DNA of 64,000 nucleotides from DASRDR01 sp963812945 [NCBI: uncultured Candidatus Rokubacteria bacterium] (GTDB taxonomy: Bacteria; Methylomirabilota; Methylomirabilia; Rokubacteriales), in NCBI GenBank assembly GCA_963812945.1, contig CAWEXD010000008.1, forward strand, positions 992,001 to 1,056,000, in the 5' to 3' direction. The translations under genes were made by a program, and so were the position numbers. The notes beneath the pieces are model-generated. The model saw only the letters and a program-made list of their open reading frames with translations. It ran no database searches and was not told the origin of the DNA. Of the stretch, positions 25,192 through 33,761 are shown piece after piece. Position 1 is the first letter of the stretch, and each line of letters starts with the position of its first letter.

Positions 25192-25748
25192 GACGCGCCG
25201 CTCTCCTTCAGGGCCTTCAGGACATCTCCGGGGTCGAGGAGATCGAGGGCGTTGTCCTGGATCTTCATGAAGCGGACCGTCCCGGTCCGGTCGATGATGA
25301 AGTACGCGCGCTTCCCGTAGCGATAGATAGGGCTCTTCTCGTCGGTCACCAGCGCGTCGTAGGTGGGGAGCATCTGGCGACGGAAGTCGGACAGGAGCAG
25401 GTGCTTGAGATTGTTCTGCTTGGTGAAGGCCTCCAGCGTTGCCGCGTGATCCGCGCTGACGCCCACGACCTGGGCGTTCATGGCTTCGAACTGGGCGAGG
25501 GCGCCCTCGAAGCCCTGGATCTCCTTCGTTCAGGTACCGGCGAACGCCTGGATGAACGTGTACAGGACGACCGGGCCCTTGGCGGTCAGGTCGGACAGCT
25601 TGACCTGCTTGCCGCCAGGCGCCGCGAGCGTGAAGTCGGGCGCCTTCTGGCCCACGTCGAGCGCGGCGCCGGGCGCGGCCATCACGAGGCTGACGAGCGC
25701 GGCGGCCGCGGCGATCACGGGTACACGGCCGAGATGGGTTCGTTGCAT
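25188..25748 (-). CDS. Exported peroxiredoxin with in-frame TGA at the peroxidatic Cys (candidate selenoprotein)
   Basis: 186 residues if the TGA at 25530-25532 is read through. Residues 1-29 form a signal peptide (VIAAAAALVSLVMAAPGAA). The AhpC/TSA domain follows: DVGQKAPDFTLAAPGGKQVKLSDL, VVLYTFIQAFAGT-U73-TKEIQGFEGAL, VVGVSADH, and KRAYFIIDRTGTVRF with Arg147 in the place of the catalytic Arg. In BCP/AhpC proteins the peroxidatic Cys sits where the TGA occurs, just before T-K-E. The protein has no Cys anywhere, so it would be a one-Sec peroxiredoxin needing an outside reductant. The next gene (TlpA-like, UxxC) overlaps by GTGA. A stem-loop follows the TGA (25482-25514). Confidence 0.8.
25482..25514 (-). 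promoter_or_regulatory. Candidate bacterial SECIS hairpin of the peroxiredoxin gene
   Basis: On the minus strand, bases +16 to +48 after the TGA can fold as GGCTTCGA pairing with TCGAAGCC (8 bp). Inside it, GGGCG pairs with CGCCC around a CCCT loop, with AGT bulged on the 3' side. If only the outer 8-bp stem forms, the large loop begins with GG, which suits the SECIS rule. If the inner stem forms, the apical loop lacks G, which suits it less well. Confidence 0.5.
25530..25532 (-). other. In-frame TGA, proposed selenocysteine codon (Sec73 of the peroxiredoxin)
   Basis: The minus-strand reading is GGT ACC TGA ACG AAG GAG, giving G-T-U-T-K-E at the peroxidatic position. The sequence either side belongs to one continuous peroxiredoxin fold. 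Confidence 0.78.
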
Positions 25749-25894
25749 GATGTCCTCCTCTGCCTCCGCGGGTTCGGTCGGTTGGCACGGCGAGGCTCAC
25801 GTCTGCCGTCGCCCCAGTATCACACAGGCAACCCGCGAGCCCCCCCTCGGGTTCCGGGCAGCCACGGTGGGCGGCCCGTCCCGCGCTACCTCGG

Positions 25895-27205
25895 CTACCG
25901 GAGCGGCGGCGGGGGCGGGCCGGTGATGAGACGCGCGCCGCGGCGGAACGTCACGTAGGAGTACGCCCACTGGAAGATCACCAGGACACGGTTGCGGAAC
26001 CCGATCAGGAAGAAGAGGTGGATGGCGAGCCACGCGAGCCATGCCGTGAAGCCCGCGAGCTGCCAGCCGCCGGGCAGACTGCCCACGGCCTTGCCGCGCC
26101 CGATCGTGGCGAAGCTTCCCTTGTCCCGGTACCGGAACGGCTCTCGAGGCTGACCGGCCATCGCGCGCCGGATGTTGCCCGCCACGTGCCGGCCCATCTG
26201 GATCGCCGCGGGGGCGACGCCGGGTACCGGCCGGCCATCCTGCTGGACCGCTGCCAGGTCGCCGATCACGAACACGTCGTCGCGGCCCGGGATCGTGAGG
26301 TCGGGGTTCACCCGCACGCGGCCCGCGCGGTCCAGCGGGAGACCGAGCGCCTTCGGGAGCGGCGACGCGGCCACTCCGGCGGCCCACACGACGGTGCGCG
26401 CGACGATCCGCTCGGACCCGAGGTCGACGCCGGTGGCATCGACGCCGGTCACGCGCGCGCCGGTCCAGACGTCCACGCCGAGCCGCTCGAGCTGGCCCCG
26501 CGCCTTGGCCGAGAGGGCCTCCGGATAGGGCGGCAGGACCCGCGACTCGCCCTCGACGAGAATGATCCGGGCGTGGCTAGGGTCGATGCGGTGGAACTCC
26601 CGGGCCAGCGCCTGCCGCGAGATCTCGGCCAGCGCGCCGGCCATCTCGACGCCCGTGGGGCCCCCGCCGACGATGACGAACGTCATCCATTCCCGGCGGC
26701 GGGCAGGATCGGGCTCGCGCTCGGCCATCTCGTAGGCCAGCAGCACGCGGCGGCGGATCTCGAGCGCGTCCTCGATGCTCTTGAGACCGGGGGCGAACGG
26801 CGCCCAGCCGTCGTGACCGAAGTACGAGTGCGTCGCGCCGGTCGCGAGCACGAGGTAGTCGTAGGCGAGCTCGCCGTCCTCGAGCACGAGCCTCTTGGCC
26901 AGGACGTCGACCGCCACCGCCTCCGCCAGCAGCACCGAGACGTTCGGCCACCCGCGGAACACGCTCCGGATCGGGGAGGCGATGTCGGCGGGGTTCAGGG
27001 CGGCCGTGGCCACCTGGTAGAGGAGCGGCTGGAAGAGGTGGTGGTTCCGCCGGTCCACGATCGTCAGCTGCGCGTGGGCGCCCTTGAGCGCCTTGGCGAC
27101 GTACAGCCCGCCGAAGCCGCCCCCGACGATGACGACCTCGGGCTGGTTCGTCGGGCGGTTCCCATCGGACGGCCTGTGGCGCCCTGTGGCGGCGTGTGGG
27201 CTCAC
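25895..27205 (-). CDS. ndh: Type II NADH dehydrogenase (NDH-2-like flavoprotein)
   Basis: A 436-residue FAD/NAD(P)-dependent oxidoreductase. The FAD site VVIVGGGFGGLYVAKAL is near residues 24-40, HHLFQPLLYQVATAALNP is the NDH-2 signature, the NADH site FVIVGGGPTGVEMAGALAEI is near 177-196, and DDVFVIGDLAAV marks the second FAD contact. The C-terminus holds hydrophobic stretches (FTAWLAWLAIHLFFLIGF) that anchor it to the membrane, as in alternative NADH dehydrogenases passing electrons to quinone without proton pumping. The GTG start at 27205 lies in a short CCTGTGGCG-rich repeat. The peroxiredoxin/TlpA pair lies 146 bases upstream in sequence but downstream in transcription, so they may share a transcript. 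Confidence 0.92.
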   Translation of the reverse strand: MSPHAATGRHRPSDGNRPTNQPEVVIVGGGFGGLYVAKALKGAHAQLTIVDRRNHHLFQPLLYQVATAALNPADIASPIRSVFRGWPNVSVLLAEAVAVDVLAKRLVLEDGELAYDYLVLATGATHSYFGHDGWAPFAPGLKSIEDALEIRRRVLLAYEMAEREPDPARRREWMTFVIVGGGPTGVEMAGALAEISRQALAREFHRIDPSHARIILVEGESRVLPPYPEALSAKARGQLERLGVDVWTGARVTGVDATGVDLGSERIVARTVVWAAGVAASPLPKALGLPLDRAGRVRVNPDLTIPGRDDVFVIGDLAAVQQDGRPVPGVAPAAIQMGRHVAGNIRRAMAGQPREPFRYRDKGSFATIGRGKAVGSLPGGWQLAGFTAWLAWLAIHLFFLIGFRNRVLVIFQWAYSYVTFRRGARLITGPPPPPLR

Positions 27206-27206
27206 G
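27171..27206. repeat. Short CCTGTGGCG-type repeat over the ndh start
   Basis: Three imperfect CCTGTGGCG-like units at 27171-27206 end in GGCTCACG and overlap the GTG start of the type II NADH dehydrogenase gene. A similar stretch (GGCCTGTGGCGGCCTGTG, then TGGCTCACG) occurs at 36506-36533 at a permease stop. It may be a small dispersed repeat, or chance in GC-rich DNA. Confidence 0.35.
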
Positions 27207-27286
27207 ATTTCAGTCTACCCTCGGGCCCGGGGCGAGCATGGGCTGCGGGGAGTGGCCGGAGCACGCCAGATGGGCTGGCGCCTCTT

Positions 27287-28031
27287 CTAGACCTCGACGA
27301 CGAGGCCGTCGTCCGCACACTCCGCGGCCGCCTCGCTCCGGTGGAGGAGCATCTCCGGGCCGAGGTGCGTCAGGATGATGCGTCGGGCTCCGATCCGGCC
27401 GAGATTCCCCAGCGAGCGTCGCGTGATCGAGGTGGAAGCGGACCCGCCGCTCGAAGGTGTACGCCTCGCAGACGAAGAGGTCGGCTCCCCGAGCGGCGTC
27501 GACGAGCGCCTCGCACCACTCGGTGTCTCCGGAGTAGGCGACGACCTTGCCCGCCCAGGCGACACGCAGGGCGTAGGACGGCGCGCCGCTCGCGTGCTCG
27601 ACTGGGAAGGCGGTGACCGTCAGGGGGCCGATCGGCGTGGCGTGTCCGGGAACGATCTCCACGAGGTCGGTGGCGAACCGCCGCGTCACCCGGGAAGAGC
27701 CTGGGAAGAGGACCTCCATGGCCGCGGTCACCCGCGCCGGGGTGCCCGGTGGCCCGGCCACGACGAGCGGCGTCTCGCGTCGGGCGAACTGCCCGTCCAG
27801 CACGACGAAAGGAACGCCGCCGAAGTGATCGCCGTGGAGATGCGTAAGGAGGATCCAGCCGACCGTCGCCGGGTCGATGCTGGCCCGCTTCATCGCCACG
27901 AGGGCCGTGGCGCCGCAGTCGAGCAGGACCCGGCCGCCGGGGCCGTCGAGGCAGAGGCAGGTCTGCAGGCGCCCGCCGCTGCCGAGGGCGTCGCCTGAGC
28001 CGAGGAACCGGAGCCGGAGGGGCGCCGCCAT
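27287..28031 (-). pseudogene. RNase Z-like MBL-fold hydrolase with a one-base frameshift
   Basis: MBL-fold protein of about 248 residues, with the frame interrupted once. From the ATG at 28031: RLRFLGSGDALGSGGR, LLDCGATAL, ILLTHLHGDHFGGVP (HxHxDH), VEHASGAPSYALR, VAYSGDTEW (Asp ligand), EAYTFERRVRFHLDHATL. The frame then changes at a run of four C on the plus strand (27407-27410), and the rest, NLGRIGARRIILTHLGPEML with the final His, reads in another frame to 27287. Removing one G restores a full-length protein, so a sequencing error in a homopolymer is as likely as real inactivation. An ATG at 28049 is possible, but a TAGCAT box overlaps it, favouring 28031. Confidence 0.75.
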
Positions 28032-28070
28032 CCCGTCGGCGGGCGCCATGCTACCTGACTCGCCGGGTCG

Positions 28071-29363
28071 TCACGGGTGAGCGGGGAGCTTCGACGGGAC
28101 GGACCAATCACAGCCGCCCTCGGGCAGCGCGGCCGACGCCGGGGTCGGGACGTTGACCACGGGGACCTCGAGCCCGGCCGGGGCCATGCCCGGGTACGCC
28201 GGCTGCTCGACGTGGACCCACACGCGGCCGGGCGCCTGGCCCCCGGCCTCGGTTGCGACGTGCGCCGGAATCTCGAGCTGGAGCAGCGCGCCGCCGGACA
28301 GGCGTCGCTGGACGCGCCACCGGACCTCCCGCGGGCTGGAACTGCCCTTCCGGGCATGGGCGGCGATGTGGGAGATCGGATGGCCGCCGGTGTAGTCCAC
28401 GTCGACCCGATACCAGCAATCCTTCGATCCGAGATCGATCCGACTGGGGCGGAGCGGCCCGGTCGCCGAGAAGGCCCGCCGGAGTCGGAAGTACGTGACC
28501 GTGGTGGTGTCCGTGGCGCTCGCGTAGACGTAGATCCAGTCGGGCCGGGCCCTGCCGCCGAACGGGAGCGTGTGGAGACTCGCCTCGTCGACCCAGAGTG
28601 TGGCCATGCCCGGCGTACCGGCGGAGTCGATCCGGTCCATCCGCGCCTTCGAGTAGGGAACGCCCCCGCCCACCTGGCTCCAGTTGATTCCGATCCCCGA
28701 CCGGATCGGAGGGCAGCCGCGGAACTGCATCCTGAGCTCGAGCTGCCTCGGGGGCGGCGGCGGGACGGCGCGCGCCCGGGACGGCTCGAGGGGGTCCCAT
28801 TCGGGCAGGGGCGTGATCGCCTGGACGGTGACGTCGGTGGTGGGCCAGTGGAGCGGGACGGTGTCCGTCACCACGCCGCGCAGCTCGAAGGCCAGATGGC
28901 CGACGACCCCGTGCTCGTCCGGCATCTGCTCGAGAATCAGCGGGGGCAGGCTGATCGTGCCATGGTTGTCGGCCGGGTTGTGCGAGAGCACGGGAAGCAT
29001 CTTGACCGGGGGGAGCAGCACGCGCGCGCCCTCGTTCGGGACGAAGTAGACGCCCTGATCCGCCGCCTGACTCGTGAAGTAGGTGAGCCAGGCGACGCCG
29101 CCCGCCGGGTCGGCGCCGGGGTTCCCGGTGAGACGGAGCTCGTAGGGGCGGGAGCCCGTGGCGTTCTCCGTGACCCACATGAGATCGGTCCCGCCGTGCT
29201 GGTTGCACCAGAGCGGCGTGACCTGCACATGCTGCGCGTCGCTGGACGACAGCGCGATGAGCGAATGGACGGCGACGCCCCCGATGGTCGCGATCGTCCG
29301 CCGCGCCCGCCCGCCGGTGACCCGGCTCCCCGCGAGCAGGCGAGCGATGCGGCGCCAGCTCAC
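28071..29363 (-). CDS. Exported protein of unknown function
   Basis: 430 residues, not recognised. The N-terminus has an Arg-rich stretch then a hydrophobic segment (IATIGGVAVHSLIALSSSDAQ, about 23-43) that may be a signal peptide with cleavage before HVQV. The rest is rich in beta-type segments, Trp and Pro, for example LWCNQHGGTDLMWVTENATG, GVYFVPNEGARVLLPP and WIYVYASATDTTTVTYFRLRR. No lipobox, transmembrane helices or catalytic triad are evident. The overall look is of an extracytoplasmic all-beta protein. It lies between the MBL-fold gene and the TPP enzyme gene, all leftward, with 20-40 base gaps. Confidence 0.65.
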   Translation of the reverse strand: MSWRRIARLLAGSRVTGGRARRTIATIGGVAVHSLIALSSSDAQHVQVTPLWCNQHGGTDLMWVTENATGSRPYELRLTGNPGADPAGGVAWLTYFTSQAADQGVYFVPNEGARVLLPPVKMLPVLSHNPADNHGTISLPPLILEQMPDEHGVVGHLAFELRGVVTDTVPLHWPTTDVTVQAITPLPEWDPLEPSRARAVPPPPPRQLELRMQFRGCPPIRSGIGINWSQVGGGVPYSKARMDRIDSAGTPGMATLWVDEASLHTLPFGGRARPDWIYVYASATDTTTVTYFRLRRAFSATGPLRPSRIDLGSKDCWYRVDVDYTGGHPISHIAAHARKGSSSPREVRWRVQRRLSGGALLQLEIPAHVATEAGGQAPGRVWVHVEQPAYPGMAPAGLEVPVVNVPTPASAALPEGGCDWSVPSKLPAHP

Positions 29364-29382
29364 GGGAGACGACCGGGCCGGC

Positions 29383-31017
29383 CTAGCGGTCGGGGAGCCG
29401 CTTCGGCGTGCGGCGCGGCGTGAAGAACCGGGGGCGCGGCATGCGTCCCACGGGAACCTCGATCAGCGCCGGGCGCCCGAGGGTGATCGCCTCGCGGACG
29501 AGGTCCCCGACGTCGGTGGGCTCCTTGGCCCGGAGGGCGGTCACGCCATACGCCTCGGCGAGCCGCACGAAGTCGGGGTTCGCGAGGTCGGCGCCGATGC
29601 TGCCGCCCCAGGCCTCGTCGAGGTCCCGCGCGACGTTCCCGTAGGACTCGTCGTTGAACACGACGACCACCACCGCGATCCCGTACCGGACCGCCGTCGA
29701 CAGCTCCTGGCTGTTGAAGAGGAAGCCGCCGTCGCCGCATACGACCACCACCGGGCGATCGGGGCGCGCCACTCGGGCCCCGAGCCCCGTGGGGAAACCG
29801 AAGCCGAGATTGCCGGAGTACGAGGACGTGAGATAGGTCCGCGGCTCGTAGACCGGCCAGAAGGGCCGCGAGTGATACCCGATCTGCGTCATGTCGGCGA
29901 CCAGGATGGCCTCGGGGGGCGTTCCGGCCCGGAGGCTCCGCTGGATCGAGGCCTGGGGCTCCTGGTCGTCGGTCGCGGCCGTTGCCACGCGCACGGCCTC
30001 GAGCTCCGCGCGACGGGATGGCCGCGCGGGACCCGCCGCCCGCAGCCGCTCCACGAGGCGCGCGAGGGTGGCCCGGGCGTCCCCGGCCAGGCCGAGCGTG
30101 CGCGCGTGGTTCCGGCCGATCTCCGCCGGGTCCACGTCGATCTGGATCACCAGCTGCGAAGGCTGGAGCGCTGCGATGGCAAGGCGCGTCCCCACCGCCA
30201 GGACGAGATCGGCCCGGTCGAGGTGCGCGCGGAGCGGCGCGCCGGGCCAGAGCGCCGCGCCGAGCGAGAGATCGCTGGCGTCGCTCAGGGCGCCCTTCCC
30301 CTCGGCGGTCATGATGACGCCGGCCTGGAGGTGCTCGGCGACGGCGCGGAGCGCGTCGTGGGCGCCGGAGAGGTTGACCCCGCCGCCGGCGATGATCACG
30401 GGGTCCCTCGCCGCGACGAGCAGCGCCACCGCGCGCTCGAGCTCCGCGGCCGGAGCGGCCGGGCGCTCGACCGCCGCCGGGTCGAGAAGCGTCACCTCGC
30501 CCTCGTCCTCGAGGGTCTCGGGGGGGATGTCGACCACGACGGGGCGCGGCCGCCCCGTGCGGAGCTGACGCGCGGCCTCGCGGATCGCGGCGGGGATGTC
30601 CTCCACCTCGAGGGCCCGGGACCGCCACTTCGTCACCGGCGCGATCGCGTCGAGCTGGTCGTTCACCTCGTGGAGCAGGCCCACGTCCTGACCGATCCGG
30701 CCCTTGGGAATCTGTCCCGCGATCACGAGGACGGGCGACGATGCCGCATAGGCGGTGGACAGGCCCGCCGAGGCGTTGAGGAGACCCGGCCCCGGCACGA
30801 CCAGGGCAACGCCGATGTCGCCGCCCGCTCGCGCGTAGCCGTCGGCCATGTACGTCGTGGCCTGCTCGTGACGGGTGGCGACGAACCGGATGCGCGGCTC
30901 CTCGCGGAGCGCGGCCATGGCGCCGTAGAGCTGGACACCCGGGAGCCCGAAGACCACGCGCACACCCTCGCGATGGAGCGAGGCCACCAGGGCCTGCCCG
31001 CCGGTCATCCGCGCCAT
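29383..31017 (-). CDS. Thiamine-diphosphate-dependent enzyme, acetolactate synthase-like
   Basis: A 544-residue member of the TPP-enzyme (AHAS/benzoylformate decarboxylase-like) family. The N-terminal domain carries GVRVVFGLPGVQLYG and the catalytic Glu in RHEQATTYMADGYAR near 49. The central domain has VIIAGGGVNLSGA. The C-terminal TPP domain has VVCGDGGFLFNSQELSTAVRYG and NDESYGN, the GDG-x(n)-N metal/diphosphate motif. No separate small regulatory subunit is next to it, so it is more likely a catabolic decarboxylase or carboligase than the biosynthetic acetolactate synthase. Substrate unassigned. Confidence 0.88.
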   Translation of the reverse strand: MARMTGGQALVASLHREGVRVVFGLPGVQLYGAMAALREEPRIRFVATRHEQATTYMADGYARAGGDIGVALVVPGPGLLNASAGLSTAYAASSPVLVIAGQIPKGRIGQDVGLLHEVNDQLDAIAPVTKWRSRALEVEDIPAAIREAARQLRTGRPRPVVVDIPPETLEDEGEVTLLDPAAVERPAAPAAELERAVALLVAARDPVIIAGGGVNLSGAHDALRAVAEHLQAGVIMTAEGKGALSDASDLSLGAALWPGAPLRAHLDRADLVLAVGTRLAIAALQPSQLVIQIDVDPAEIGRNHARTLGLAGDARATLARLVERLRAAGPARPSRRAELEAVRVATAATDDQEPQASIQRSLRAGTPPEAILVADMTQIGYHSRPFWPVYEPRTYLTSSYSGNLGFGFPTGLGARVARPDRPVVVVCGDGGFLFNSQELSTAVRYGIAVVVVVFNDESYGNVARDLDEAWGGSIGADLANPDFVRLAEAYGVTALRAKEPTDVGDLVREAITLGRPALIEVPVGRMPRPRFFTPRRTPKRLPDR

Positions 31018-31078
31018 CGATGCCCTCCCTGTTGAGCCGTCGGGAGCCGCTGGCAGCCGCCGGCGGCCGTTCGGCGGA

Positions 31079-32077
31079 TCACGCCGTGACCGTCTCCAGA
31101 ACCGGAGCCTCGCCGCGCTCGGCCCGCGCCCAGTAGCGCTGGAAGGTCTCCCAGGCCTCGTCGACCGAACGGGTCTGGAAGAGGGCGACGCGGCACTCGC
31201 GCGCGTGGCCGAGGCCTTCGGTGTACCAGGCGAGATGCTTCTTCAGCTGGATCAGGGCGTATTTCACGGAGCAGTGCTCCTGGATCAGCGCGACGTGGCG
31301 CGCGATCACCCGCGCCCGGTAGGCGCGCCGGGCCGCCAGCTCGAGCGTCTCGTAGCCCTCGTCGAACACCCAGGGCCGCCCGAGCGCGCCCCGACCGACC
31401 ATGACCGACCGGCAGCCGGTCTCGGCCGCCATGCGCCACGCGTCGGTCATCGAGCGGACATCCCCGTTGCCGGTCACGGGAATGCGCACGGCGTCGACGA
31501 CCTCGCCGACGATCGTCCACGGCGCCTTTCCGGTGAACTGCTGGGCCCGGGTGCGCGGATGGACGGTGATCGCGTCGACGCCCTCGGCCTCGGCCATCCG
31601 CGCGACCTCGACGGCGTTGAGATGCGTGTCGTCCCAGCCGCCGCGGATCTTGATCGTCAGCGGGACGCGGATCGCGCGCCGCATGGCGCGGAGGATGCGC
31701 GCGGCGGCCGGGACGTCCCGCATGAGCGCGGCGCCCTTGCCCTTGCCGGTGATCTTCGGGACCGGGCACCCCATGTTGAGGTCGACGATGTCGGCGCCCA
31801 GGGCCTCGCACCGGGCCGCCGCGCGCGCCAGGGCCTCGGGGTCCTTGCCGAGGAGCTGCATGGCGAGGGGCCGGTCGTCGGGGTAGTACGCGGCGGCCGA
31901 GGCGGCCTGAGGGCTGTCGAACAGGAGGGACGCCGCGTCCATCTCCTCGGTCGTGGTCAGGCCGCTGCCGCACTCCCGCGCCACCAGGCGGAACGGCGCG
32001 TTGGTCGCGCCCGCCATGGGAGCGAGGCGCGCGAGACCGCGAATGTCCACGTTGCCGATTCGCATCGTGATCGCCAT
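31079..32077 (-). CDS. dusB: tRNA-dihydrouridine synthase (DusB-type)
   Basis: A 332-residue FMN enzyme that reduces uridines in tRNA. Visible motifs: APMAGATNAPFRLVARECG at the start of the TIM barrel, AMQLLGKDPEALARAA, the active-site loop DLNMGCPVPKITGKGKGAALM with the catalytic Cys, TIKIRGGWDD, ITVHPRTRAQQFTG and VTGNGDVRS, then MVGRGALGRPW for FMN phosphate. The C-terminal helical domain is present. I prefer the ATG at 32077 (MAITMRIGNV); a start at 32155 would add 26 Pro-rich residues and overlap the next gene. Confidence 0.92.
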   Translation of the reverse strand: MAITMRIGNVDIRGLARLAPMAGATNAPFRLVARECGSGLTTTEEMDAASLLFDSPQAASAAAYYPDDRPLAMQLLGKDPEALARAAARCEALGADIVDLNMGCPVPKITGKGKGAALMRDVPAAARILRAMRRAIRVPLTIKIRGGWDDTHLNAVEVARMAEAEGVDAITVHPRTRAQQFTGKAPWTIVGEVVDAVRIPVTGNGDVRSMTDAWRMAAETGCRSVMVGRGALGRPWVFDEGYETLELAARRAYRARVIARHVALIQEHCSVKYALIQLKKHLAWYTEGLGHARECRVALFQTRSVDEAWETFQRYWARAERGEAPVLETVTA

Positions 32078-32142
32078 CTCGATCGATTGTCCGGGAGGAG
32101 GGCGGTAGGCGCAAGCGGTCGCCGGGCCCGGGGGCAGCGGGA

Positions 32143-33705
32143 TCAGCGGCACCACCCCTGCCCCCGCGGGAGGAGCACGTAGTACACGCGCCGGACGTGC
32201 CGGGGGTCGAAGCGGAAGGGGGCCTCGATGACGCCGACCGGCTCCGTGCCCTTGAGCCTGATCCTCAGGCCGGCGGCGAATGCGCGAAGGTCCTCGGGCA
32301 TCTCGGGGGTGTCACGGTCCCCGAGCTCGCCCCGCTGGCGGTCCCAGACCAGGAGGCACTGGTCGTTGCCCCGGCCCGGCGGCCGGAAGTCCACGTACTC
32401 CGTGTGGAGCACGCGGGAGTCCGGGAACCGGACGGCGAGATTCCCGGCGAGCGTCCCGAATCCCGCCACGATGGTCCCGCGGCGGAACCCGGCGCCGACG
32501 AGCCCGGCCGCGATGGTGTCGTACGGCTCGTTCATCCGGTACGGGCGAGGGAAGTGGGACGCGCCCACCACGCGGACCACCAGCCCCGCCACGACGGCGA
32601 TCTCGGCAGCGATCAGCACCGAGGCGATGGCCGCGAGCCGCTTGCCGAGCCCTCCCTGGCGCTCCACGCGCCACAGCGCGTAGAGCGGAGCCAGGAAGAA
32701 CCCCGGGATGAGCCACCGGAACTTGAGGAAGCCGAGGCCTCCGGCCAGCGCGGCGCCGCCGAGGAGCGCGAGCACCCACGCGGTGAGCCACCCGAGGAGC
32801 CGGCCGCCCGCGGGGCGCGTGTCCTCGGGCGGGAGGCGTCGGTAGACCGCGGGGACGAGGGCGGCCAGGACCGCCGCCAGCGGCGCCAGGTAGTAGAGCG
32901 CGATCCGGGCCACGTAGCCGAGGCCCGTGCCTGCCTCGGCGGCCCAGTCGTCGCCGTCCTCGATCCGGACCTCGCGCGCGTAGAGCCGCCCGAGGTCGTG
33001 GCCCTCGCCCACGTACCAGAGGGCGAAGGGGACGACGACGGCCAGCGCCACGAGGCCCGTGATCACGATCGCGGAGCGGAGGAGGCGCGCCCGGTAGCGA
33101 TCCACGGTCAGCGCGGCGAGGGTCAGCGCGGCGAGGAAGAGGACGTAGGTGAACTTCGAGAGGAGACCGAGCCCGACCGCGAGGCCCAGCCAGGCGTACG
33201 CGCCTGGGCTCGGCCGCTCTTCGAGCCGGACCAGCGCGTAGACGGTCCCGGCGCACGCGGCGAGGACCGTGATGCTGTGGGTCAGCGCCTCGTGGATCGT
33301 CCAGCTGATCGGGACGACCAGGAGGAACGAGAAGGCGCCGATGGTGGCGAGCCGGGGGTCCGCCAGGATCCGGCGTCCGGTCAGGTACACGAGCCAGAAG
33401 GCGAGGACGAGCACCGCGTACTTGAGGAGCGTCAGCGCCAGGAGACCGGGGCCGAGCAGCCGGAAGGCGCCCCACGTCATCCAGTTGTAGAGGGGCGGCT
33501 GGCGTGCCTGGTACCCCCACTGGAGGCTCTGCGCGAGCACGGCCTCGCGCGCGTCGTCCGCGGTGAGCGCAGAGGAGAGGAGCAGCCGGAGCAGCACGTG
33601 GAAGCTCGCCCAGAGGAGCAGCAGCGCCAGCGTCCCGCCCGGCGTCCACGTCCATGCCCAGCGCGAGCGGTCCGGCGGGGCAGGATCCGCGAGCGGAGTC
33701 GTCAC
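32143..33705 (-). CDS. GT39/ArnT-type membrane glycosyltransferase
   Basis: About 520 residues with some ten or more hydrophobic segments. The first external loop carries LTADDAREAVLAQSLQWGY with the acidic pair typical of PMT/ArnT lipid-linked sugar transferases, followed by RQPPLYNWMTWG. A soluble C-terminal tail begins near HFPRPYRMNEPYD. It likely moves a sugar from a polyprenyl phosphate onto a lipid or protein outside the membrane. The frame is open to 33738, but a promoter-like TTGTGC-N17-TACGCT at 33712-33740 places transcription near the GTG at 33705, which I take as the start. Confidence 0.85.
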   Translation of the reverse strand: MTTPLADPAPPDRSRWAWTWTPGGTLALLLLWASFHVLLRLLLSSALTADDAREAVLAQSLQWGYQARQPPLYNWMTWGAFRLLGPGLLALTLLKYAVLVLAFWLVYLTGRRILADPRLATIGAFSFLLVVPISWTIHEALTHSITVLAACAGTVYALVRLEERPSPGAYAWLGLAVGLGLLSKFTYVLFLAALTLAALTVDRYRARLLRSAIVITGLVALAVVVPFALWYVGEGHDLGRLYAREVRIEDGDDWAAEAGTGLGYVARIALYYLAPLAAVLAALVPAVYRRLPPEDTRPAGGRLLGWLTAWVLALLGGAALAGGLGFLKFRWLIPGFFLAPLYALWRVERQGGLGKRLAAIASVLIAAEIAVVAGLVVRVVGASHFPRPYRMNEPYDTIAAGLVGAGFRRGTIVAGFGTLAGNLAVRFPDSRVLHTEYVDFRPPGRGNDQCLLVWDRQRGELGDRDTPEMPEDLRAFAAGLRIRLKGTEPVGVIEAPFRFDPRHVRRVYYVLLPRGQGWCR

Positions 33706-33711
33706 GGTTCG

Positions 33712-33740
33712 AGCGTAGATGAGCGACCGGCGAGGCACAA
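33712..33740 (-). promoter_or_regulatory. Candidate promoter of the GT39-type gene (leaderless)
   Basis: Minus-strand TTGTGC (33735-33740), 17-base spacer, TACGCT (33712-33717). The GTG start at 33705 follows six bases later, suggesting a leaderless or nearly leaderless transcript. The boxes match the consensus only partly. Confidence 0.4.
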
Positions 33741-33761
33741 GGATTGCGGAGCCCCCGGCGG

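Noticed and set aside
24976-25532. TGA reassigned to Trp or Gly across the genome
   Set aside because: TGA is used as a normal stop in many genes here (numerous GTGA and ATGA overlaps), and Trp is encoded by TGG throughout.
24655-25748. Reading the peroxiredoxin and TlpA-like genes as two pseudogenes with nonsense mutations
   Set aside because: Each has exactly one stop, always TGA, always on the redox Cys, with intact sequence and coupling on both sides. Decay would not target both active sites.
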